DNA of 64,000 nucleotides, taken from NCBI GenBank assembly GCA_963422465.1, contig OY730170.1, forward strand, positions 620,001 to 684,000. The letters run 5' to 3'. The DNA comes from Lichina pygmaea. Its lineage: Eukaryota; Ascomycota; Lichinomycetes; Lichinales; Lichinaceae. The position numbers and the translations under genes were made by a program. Of this stretch, positions 56,201 to 64,000 are shown one piece after another (position 1 is the first letter of the stretch; the number at the start of each line of letters is the position of its first letter). Below the pieces are notes generated by a model that saw nothing but the letters and a program-made list of their open reading frames with translations, was not told where the DNA came from and did no database searches.

Positions 56201-58199
56201 AAATTTTGTGTCACTATAACCACACGCTTTAACAAAGACTTCTTTTCCAGACATGATGGTTAGGAGATCTCTTTGCAAGTGTGTTTTCTTATGAAGACTT
56301 TCCTAATGAGGTGGAATCCCGGTATCTGCTACGTACACTCTATAGTACACTTCAGGCTACGGAAATTACTGGTTGTTGAACCTTCGCTGGGAAATCGTCG
56401 TCTCGAGCTAGTGAGAGATATTGCCACGATTGGGACACTCCACAGATTTGCTTGGTAGTGACAAGTGTGTTTCGTGGAGGAATACTTTCTGATTCTGGGA
56501 ACTTGAGCTACTACTATTTTTCTACATATGTATATATAGTCCTACAGCATGAGAGGGTCAGAAAGCTGCTCGACCAGGGCTAGGTGTCGGGTGTGGATGG
56601 ACTGAATCCCGAGGTCTTGAAAAATCAAAGTACATATGCTCAAGAAAGAATATCCAGTCTATCAGTACTGGTGCACCACAAAAAAGTGCTATGCTAAACT
56701 GACTGAAACAATCTCTTGAGCCATCTATGTATGTTAGAGAGCACGTGGTTATCTCTGACCTGTGCCACAAAATAAGAACAGCTAGTACTGTACGTATTGG
56801 CTCTCCGCTGCTCTGCCTTTCCTTAGTTCATCTTTGGTGTAAGCGGAGCTACTTTTTAGTCTTGGCAAGACTACTAGACTTGTGGACCATGTTATAGAAG
56901 CATAAATTGATGTCTTGAGCTACTCCATCAGCTGCACTGCTGCCTTTCTTCAACATCGTGTCCATCAGAGCGGACTCTGAGACACCCGTGACATGACTGA
57001 TTCGTTGGGTTGAAAAAGATGCCATACCTAGATTCCTGCTTTGAGGAGTCTTGTCGATATGGATGTGGAAAAGGTTGGCATAGAATAACTAACATCGACA
57101 GCATGGCAGAGATAGAAAGAGGATCTGCTATGAACGTGAGAAAAGTTGGAAAACATAGGCTTCTCCTGATGAGCTGGGTTTGCCATGGACATTAGAAAAC
57201 AGAGTGTAGAGAAGATGAACAGCATACGTATGTAGTCCACACGTATGTAAAAGAGTCATGTCATGATCACAAAGACTACAGTAGGATAGCAGTGACATGC
57301 AATATCTCTCTCCGATTTTCTGGTTCGTATCGGCACCACCTCGCCAAGGGAAAGGTAGGCTCTACTCACATCTTGCCTTCTTGATTCTTTCCTTGTCTTA
57401 TTACCGCATCTCGATCTTCTTCGTCCAGATGTCCTCGCCATGACATGATGCTGGCCTCGTGATTCTCTGTCACGTGAGCTGCCCGCCTGTCCATCGATTC
57501 GGATGCGTGACCATCCTGACACGGATGACGTATCAGGGCCACTCGGCGGTCTGGAGAAGATAAGACCCGGGTGAGCCATTCGATGAGCCATTCCAGGGCT
57601 TTGACTCTGTCAGTTCAACAAAAGCTAACAAGGTGCGGAGACGCACCGCGAACGTTCGATAGCGGTGCCGGGGGTATCGGCTGGCGGTGCTATCACGATA
57701 CGGTACCGCATCGGTACGGCGACTAGTAGGACTAAGCCCGGTGGGTGGCATGTCCTTTGTCGGTATTCGCGGTGCTGGCTCTGCCTCCAATACCTCACGG
57801 CAACTGTGCCGTTCCCCCGTTCCCTGATCCCCGTTGCCCAGATCCCCTAGCGATCCAGGAACGTCCAGGCCCAGTCAAGGTAAGGCTAGAACTGATATCA
57901 GATCCGATCCGACGGTTCAAAGTACTCGGTCAGCCGGGGAAAAAAAAAGTTCATACCCACACCCGTGTCTTCGTCGCAATAGGCCCCGCGATAGATCTCC
58001 TGGACGGGTCCGGCACCTGATATTAGCGGCTTGACTCGGCCGCAATTCTGTAGAGGACGACGACGACATCAGGAACACCGGCGTCTGCCAGCTGCTCGCC
58101 GTCGACAACCCAGCAGATAGTCCAGGTGGATTCTCCGCCGGCACCGGCACGGCCCTACGGGCCTATTCATCCCAATCTCACTCTATGAACGCTTAAACC
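53249..58199. other. 5-kb spacer with a broken gene
   Basis: No intact gene. 53249-53990 follows the transporter stop and carries one frame of 183 codons without family or splice support. About 54490-56458 is the Helo-like pseudogene. 56460-57500 is AT-rich with nothing recognised. 57500-58199 is GC-richer and should hold the CDC4 promoter; a GGTACCGCATCGGTACGGC patch is near 57701. Confidence 0.55.
54490..56458 (+). pseudogene. Frameshifted gene with Helo-like fungal N-terminal domain
   Basis: Fragments in different frames line up as one protein. The first is GLALAANVGAIISL (near 54530); a +1 shift leads to RSGKEVVDGVLKLKEVHDNV and IDEIQLLESLIANIRVVTVD. Another shift near 54865 leads to WVLGEAKVARSRGKLKRYRE. 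A still-recognisable intron (GTAGGT to CTGCAG, about 54971-55052) then joins EVMQISSTQRGTSARIRKVE. After a shift near an A8 run (55460) the chain continues with MVTIPEPKNGDILLDCPDIE and RMRLTLFEALVTIMSGPSVS, and ends near RDIATIGTLHRFAW. The first part resembles the Helo-like N-terminal domain of fungal STAND/NLR-type proteins; this is by pattern, not search. At least three frameshifts make it a pseudogene. Confidence 0.65.
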
Positions 58200-60590
58200 A
58201 TGCGTGGACTCGACCTGACCCAACACAAAATGTCGTTGGCCGACGAGCCTGCCAATCGCGCTTCATCCCCGAACTCGGCCGGAGCCGGCACGATAGACAG
58301 CAGCAACAACACCACGACCAGCAAAAGCTCGGCGCGCCTGTCCCAGCGCAAAGGCTCGCTATCGCAAAATCACCATCGCCCCTTGTCCAGCCCGAGCAGA
58401 CACCGATCGTCCTCGATCCTCCATGGCATGCTACAGTCGTCCCCGACATCCCCACCGACGCCGGCCCCGAGTCCAACCCCACACGAGCGCGCGCCGATAT
58501 GGAACGACGCGGGCGAGGACGAGGATGCGTTCCTGCGGGACGTCCGAGCGCACTTCAGCCGGTTGAGTCGCGCCGAGCGAGAACGCTTCCTCACCGAGGT
58601 GCTGAACCTGTGCGACTCGCAGCAGCTGGGCTTCGTCCTCGGCATCGTCAGTCCGCGGCTCAGGAAGGACCCGTTCAGCTGCCTCCCGAACGAGCTCTGT
58701 CTACGGGTACTGCGTCCTCGGCCTCCGACTGCCTACCTCCTGGATGGGATGACGGTTGGCTGACCCTGTCCGTCGATGTCGCCAGATACTGTCCTTCGTC
58801 GACGATGCCAAGACGCTGGCGAGGGCGTCGCAGGTCTCTAGGCTGTGGCGTGACCTGCTGAGCGACGACATGGCCTGGAAGCTGCTCTGCGAGAAGCACG
58901 CGTACCGTCGCTTGTCCGAGGCCCCGCCTCCGTTCTTCGGCCGACCTCTGCCGGAACCCCTGGCCCAGAGGAGTCCTTTGAGGTCGATGCCGCCGGCTCA
59001 TCAGGCTCGATTGAGAAGCGCCTCGCATGCGCTCGCTGGCGCGTTCGGTGCCGTCGGTGCATCGTCGCACCAGGGGACGAGGGGCTTCGACGGCACGCCG
59101 GTGCCGACGTCGCTGCGACAGCAGCCCTTGGCCATGTCGTACCGGGCGCACTTCAAGCAGCGCTACCAGGTCGAGACGGCGTGGCGGCACGGCGGCCGCG
59201 TCCAGCAGCGCCACATCACGCCGGATCAGGGCGTCGTGACCAGCCTGCATCTGACGCCGAAGTACATCATCGTCGCGCTCGACAACGCCAAGATCCACGT
59301 CTTCAACACCGACGGCGACCATCAGAGCACGCTGATCGGCCACGCCATGGGCGTCTGGGCCATGGTGCCCTGCGGCGACGTTCTCGTCAGCGGCGGATGC
59401 GATCGTGACGTCCGCGTCTGGGATCTGCTGACCGGGTACGGGCACCCCTGGACGGTCCCCCCCCTCCCCGTCGACCCCGGCCGTTGTGGCTGACAGTCGT
59501 GGACCCGTTCTAGCGAGAGCAAGTACGTGCTGCGGGGCCATACGTCAACCGTGCGATGCCTGAAGATGTCCGAGGACGGGTACGCCATCTCCAGCTCGCG
59601 CGATACGACGCTGCGGGTCTGGAACATCAACTCGGGCCTGTGCAAGAACATCCTCGTCGGTCATCAGGCCAGCGTGCGCTGTCTCGCAGTGCACGGAGAC
59701 CTCGTCGTGTCCGGCAGCTACGACACCGTCGCCAAGATCTGGAGCATCTCCGACGGCCGATGTCTCCGGACGCTGGCCGGTCATTTCAGCCAGATATACG
59801 CCGTCGCCTTTGACGGCCGACGCATCGCCACCGGAAGCCTCGACACCAGCGTCCGCATCTGGGATCCTAACAACGGGTGAGTCAGCGCGGACGTTGACCG
59901 ACTCCCGTGTCCTCGTGCTGACGGAGGATGCCAGCCATTGCCTGGGCGTCCTGCAGGGCCATACGTCGTTGGTCGGACATCTTCAGATGCGGGGCAACAC
60001 ACTCGTCACCGGTGGCTCGGACGGTTCTGTGCGGGTGTGGTCCCTACGCAACATGGCACCCTTCCATCGGCTCGCGGCACACGACAACAGCGTCATGAGC
60101 CTGCAGTCTGACGACGTCCGTGTCGTCAGCGGCGGATGTGACGGCCGCGTCAAGGTCTGGGATCTCAAGACGGGCCAGCTTGTGCGCGAGCTGGGCAAGC
60201 CGGCCGACGCCGTCTGGATGGTCGCCTTTGAGGACGAGAAGGCAGTCATCATGGCGTCGCGAAACGGTCGAACCATCATGGAGGTGAGGCTGGTCGGGGC
60301 TACACGTTGCGGTTCTAGGCTGCCAGGTTCTTCGGCCCTCTTGCGGCCATGCTGACGGGCTCTGTCAGGTGTGGTCCTTCTCGCCTCCTCCAGACGACGT
60401 CAGCCATCAGGTGGCTCGGTCCGAGACTCCTGCGAGCGTCCTGGACGGCGTATCAACGGACGATGATGACGACGGTGATATGAAGATGACCGAAGCGCCC
60501 GAGAAGGCACCAGCGTCGACGTCGGACGACAGCCTTGACGTGCACATGGCGTCTGCTGGCTCTGGACCGCCCCGGCAGAACCCCCGGTAA
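58200..60590 (+). CDS. CDC4: F-box/WD40 substrate adaptor Cdc4
   Basis: Substrate-recognition subunit of an SCF ubiquitin ligase that targets phosphorylated cell-cycle regulators. Exons 58200-58706, 58786-59435, 59514-59876, 59935-60283 and 60369-60590 give 696 aa; introns are 58-85 nt. Residues 1-110 are Ser/Pro-rich. A helical block (LSRAERERFLTEVLNLCDSQ) precedes the F-box at about 159-205 (LPNELCLR-ILSFVDDAKTLA, RLWRDLLSDDMAWKLL), which is split by intron 1. The linker ends in RHITPDQGVVTSLHL. Then come WD repeats, for example VSGGCDRDVRVWDL, ISSSRDTTLRVWNI, VSGSYDTVAKIWSI, ATGSLDTSVRIWD, VTGGSDGSVRVWSL and VSGGCDGRVKVWDL. Introns 2-4 fall at or between blades. The acidic C-terminal tail contains a short Asp run. 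ATG 58230 is an alternative start. Confidence 0.94.
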
Positions 60591-60840
60591 CCCCTTTCAA
60601 CCCTCGACCAGCCACCATCGATACCCAGCCCCTGAACTCTTTTCCGATGCACTGCCTAATCTCTCAGGATTGAATTGGGTACCTATCTACACCCCTTCCT
60701 TCCTCTCTCTCTCTGTCTCCCTTCTCACTAGCCACGGCTCGATCGGCTCTTGCATGTTTTCCTTCATTTGGTCTGTCACAGGGAACATTTCTCGTTCCAC
60801 GAAGAGCACATCAAGGCGCAAGAAAGAGGGGGTGGTTGGT

Positions 60841-60843
60841 GAC

Positions 60844-60889
<46 letters not shown>

Positions 60890-60890
60890 G
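60841..60890. repeat. (GAT)n microsatellite
   Basis: About sixteen GAT units downstream of the CDC4 stop. Noncoding. Confidence 0.9.
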
Positions 60891-61903
60891 TATAGACTTT
60901 ATTGGTCGTGGGGTCTTCCTTGGTTGCTTACCGTACAGGGTCACTCTGTGCCACGATCGAAGAAAGAATCTGCACAAGCCTTGTCGGGGTTCTAATGCCG
61001 CGAGAAACGGGGGGGGGGGGCAGCGGTCATCTTCGCTGGGCTACTTGACTTTGACGAGCACTCATGAGTCTTGTTTTCTGAACAGAGATGGGAGGCAGCA
61101 TGACAAGCGCTAGAGTCTGGGATGTACGTAGCATACCTGTCGTGAGTGTGCAGAATGAAGACGGCCGTCTGCTCGAGGTCAACTCATAGTTCCCCTTCAT
61201 GTGTATCTTACGTTGCGAGATGGAGTACTGCTAGTGCACACTTTTATCACTGCACTGTACTTACCGTATCTGAACTTAGCAGTATAGTAACCACCGTACA
61301 TGAATTATGCCACTGGATCAACTAACAACCCAGAAGAACAACGCCATCACTCCCCAATCACAGATGATATAAACATCTCATGGAGAGACCTTCTTTCACA
61401 TGCCGGCCATACCTTGGTGTTGACCGGGGGTGGGATAGACCAGTCCTCGGTCGCTGCTAGAGCTAAGGTCACGTGGAGAAGAAGAGAATTTTCATGCATA
61501 CTCGTTATTAGATTTCTAGCTAGATCTGTAACATGTGACAACCATGCCTTTGTACCCAAACAGGGAGGGGGGAGGGGGACCAAGAGTCACAGCACTCTAT
61601 TTGAATATGTAGGTTGGTGATACGGTACCGGTAATCAGCCGATACTACCCACTGCTGCCTCTATCCTATTCTCTGTGGATAGTCGACCGACCCATCTTTG
61701 GCCAGTCTTTCTTGCGAGAAAAGAATTAAATTACTGTGTGTACAGTATGTGCACCTCCGCAAAACCAGATATGAGTAAAGGGGGATGGGGGGAGGCGCTT
61801 CGTTCAAGCGGGTCGCTCACGCGGCTTTCGCGGCTAATGTACCGTACAGTACGGTACCGGTACACCGGCACCGTAGTACTCCGTACAGGTAAGTACATAC
61901 GTA

Positions 61904-62555
61904 CTATTAGGTGCAAGTAGTTTGAGCAATGTGTGGCGCAGGGTGACCTCGCCTAGCGCGACGCTACCGGTTACCCTGACAACTGCATGTCTATTGATAC
62001 TTATGTAACAATAGTAATAAGACTCAATAGCGGTGCGGTAGATAGCGATGAAACTGACTAGTATTTGGTGTACCACCCCTCAGCAGTGATGCAAGCTGCG
62101 ATCCGTTGAGGGATAGAGTCGATCAGCTTCTGAAAGCGTGCTGGATCAATCTGGAGCCAGGCATCTGGTGCTGTCTCCTCAAGAACTTTTTCAGCCTCGG
62201 TAGCAGTCATATCCTGCAGACCTGGAGCCAACTCTCGAGTCTTCTCCAGTCCTTCGATGGAAACCAGAGATTCTTGATGCAGTTGAGGTCTGGGGAGTAA
62301 GGGGGGCCACTCCAGGAGTCAGATCCCAGTCTGCCGTAGCCATTCCTTCACGATCTTCGCTTTGTGAATGGGGGGCATTGCGACGGACAGATGTTGCGAC
62401 GTGGACAGGTGCGGGCGGGAACCAAGTTGACGATAGTCTCATTGAATTGACAGCAACAGAGCGACAGTACATAAAATTCTTAGCGCAACGGTCAGCCACA
62501 CGCTAAGCGAGGTCACTCGCAACGCCACATTGCTCAAACTAATTGCACCTAATAG
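61904..62555 (-). mobile_element. Dead Tc1/mariner element with TIRs and TA target site
   Basis: Inverted ends begin CTATTAGGTGCAA and run about 70 bp (61904 onward; complement ending 62555), sharing GTTTGAGCAATGTG and GTGACCTCGC. Both outer ends touch TA dinucleotides (61902-61903 and 62556-62557), as expected for this superfamily. On the minus strand, 62400-62058 carries remains of the transposase C terminus. These are an APIHKAKIVKEWL-like segment broken by a run of six C, a YSPDLN-type motif in another frame, and an end reading DPARFQKLIDSIPQRI then a WYTKY stop. At 652 bp it lacks the first two thirds of a transposase, so it cannot be autonomous. Confidence 0.85.
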
Positions 62556-63895
62556 TACGTAATACTCGGGCTACTCTACCCGTACGAGTATGGTACTGGT
62601 ACGTTACCTACGAAGGGTATCAATCGAGTACTCCCTCTATGAGGGTACGTCATGTCATGTACTGAGCCGTACAAGTACTCTGGGCCATGCCCCGGGCCAT
62701 GCTCTGGGTCATATCCATTGCAACAACTTGAAGATACGTCAACAACCATCGATCAATCCGGTCGGGCCAGGCCAGGTTAGGCCAGGCCAGGTCTACCGTG
62801 GTCGCCTGTCTGCAGTCCGAACAGAGAAATGTACAAGCATCGACAAAGTCTGATCGAAATCTCATTGTTGTGTGGGATCACAGTACCGTATCTGTATAGA
62901 GTGCCAATACTGTACGGTACTGTACGGTACTGTACGGAGTACGTATTGATGACATGGACGGATCCATCTCCAAGAAACGTCCGGATCTCTTGTCCAGGAG
63001 AGTCCAAAATGACCGGGACTATCGAGAGCATCGTCAAAAAAGAAGTCAAGAAGACGTGACCCAGCAGGACGGACGACCTGACCCATCAAGAGGACCCAGA
63101 CCCCAATCAGAACAACGAAGAGGATCAAGAGGACCTCACCCATAACAAAGATCGAGAGAACTGGAGGGGAAGTACACTACTCGTTCGCCACCTCAACTAC
63201 ACATCAAACCCCATCATCACACCCCCATCACCATCATCAATCAATCAATTCAAGGACCACCACGCAAACAAAACTTATTATCATCTTTTTTTTTTGGGCT
63301 TGTCTTTTGTGGAGCGCTCAACCCTGTTCATCATCCGTATGTGTTAATAGGCAAAAAATTCAAAGACTGGGCAAAAACACCAGTTGAAGAGGCCAAGATC
63401 AAGGGACTTTTGTTAGGGTTTTTTTTGTCATCGTGATCATACGCCAAACAACGGCCCCCCTCTCCCCCCCGGCTCGTGCACGCATCTCGATCGTCATACA
63501 TCCCGTTTCATAAAATCAAGAGAAGAACGAGGAAAGAGAAGGAAGGAAGGGAAACCACAAAAATTTGAAATAAAATAAAAGGACGTGCTATGACATGACA
63601 TGACATGATATGAGAGACGCGCCTCGACACCTCCCCCCGGCCTCCCCCTCTTTCCCGTTCCGAAGATTTGTCCATCTGCTCTTATGCCCCCAGAATCCAG
63701 GTCATCTGCAGAGCGAGCGAGGGACTAGATCCATCGTGGCGCACGGCGAGCCGAGAACACCGAAACCTATCGCGAAGCGCTCGTGCCGTCCCAGTTGTTG
63801 GTATAAAGAAGACGTTGGGGTCGGTCATTCAAACTATCACGACGCCGCCGCAGAAGAGGGAGACGGAGAGAGACGAACAGAGACAGAGAGAGTGG

Positions 63896-64000
63896 CTACG
63901 GCGGACTACCTTCCTCGGCAGTGCTTTGACCTCGACCGGACCCGGGAACGCGCTCGTTGCCCTTCTTGACCGAGATGGCGCAGCCTTGGCGTTTCAAGGC
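63896..64000 (-). CDS. Possible C-terminal end of a gene beyond the right edge
   Basis: On the minus strand, one frame enters from the right edge, reads 34 residues (LKRQGCAISVKKGNERV and a Gly/Ser-rich tail) and stops at TAG (63896-63898). Composition is protein-like, but it is too short to name, and a chance open frame is quite possible. Confidence 0.25.
   Translation of the reverse strand, partial: ALKRQGCAISVKKGNERVPGSGRGQSTAEEGSPP

Larger units (their letters stand above)
60591..64000. other. Right-end spacer
   Basis: No intact gene. It holds a GAT run (60841-60890), a G run (about 61010-61020), a GTAC cluster (61836-61903) that abuts a Tc1/mariner remnant (61904-62555), more GTAC words (62556-62660, 62880-62945) and an A/T- and CA-rich stretch at 63180-63600 that looks like UTR or promoter DNA. 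At the edge, a minus-strand frame may be the end of another gene. Confidence 0.55.

Overview
The window reads as nuclear DNA of a filamentous ascomycete (Pezizomycotina). Almost every gene is a conserved single-copy eukaryotic housekeeping gene. The genes are cut by short spliceosomal introns of about 50-190 nt with GTRNGT-type donors, CTAAC/CTGAC-like branch sites and YAG acceptors. Open frames alone therefore do not show the proteins, and I joined exons by hand from splice signals plus family continuity. I cannot fix the genus. Noncoding DNA is full of GTAC/TACGTAC palindromes that are much rarer inside exons.

Layout. 1-7892 (-): the N-terminal 2630 codons of midasin (MDN1), running off the left edge. 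8335-9377 (+): CTK3, divergent from MDN1 over a spacer that holds a 75-nt near-perfect hairpin. 10140-10909 (-): mitochondrial ribosomal bL12m. 11253-13982 (+): a neurochondrin-family protein. 15818-16428 (+): a small secreted six-cysteine protein, convergent with 16512-18307 (-), an RMD1/DUF155 protein. 18980-20591 (-): a UTP16-like U3 snoRNP protein, divergent from 20770-22324 (+), a mitochondrial TPR-type protein. 22425-22773: a retroposon-like insertion with a 16-bp target duplication and an (AAAT)n tail, followed by minisatellites. 24030-25526 (-): NHP10-like HMG protein. 26672-28612 (-): CCT8. 29451-31019 (-): OMA1 protease with nine exons, one only 6 nt long. 32279-36735 (-): a 1322-residue RING / PH-like / vWA scaffold-type protein. 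36736-44029: a 7.3-kb gene-free block with a MITE-like element and a broken gene copy. 44030-45620 (+): PDA1. 46913-48819 (-): HAT1. 48820-51773: spacer with a LINE remnant. 51774-53248 (+): ZIP9/ATX2-type metal transporter. 53249-58199: spacer with a frameshifted pseudogene having a Helo-like N-terminal domain. 58200-60590 (+): CDC4. 60591-64000: spacer with a dead Tc1/mariner element between clear terminal inverted repeats.

The genes do not form one pathway. Two act in ribosome biogenesis (MDN1, UTP16-like), two or three in mitochondria (bL12m, OMA1, PDA1, probably the TPR protein), and several in chromatin or transcription (CTK3, NHP10-like, HAT1). CCT8 and CDC4 are core proteostasis and cell-cycle factors. 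The accessory material (TE remnants, pseudogene copies, the small secreted protein) sits in the long AT-richer or GTAC-rich spacers. I found no CRISPR array, rRNA or convincing tRNA gene.
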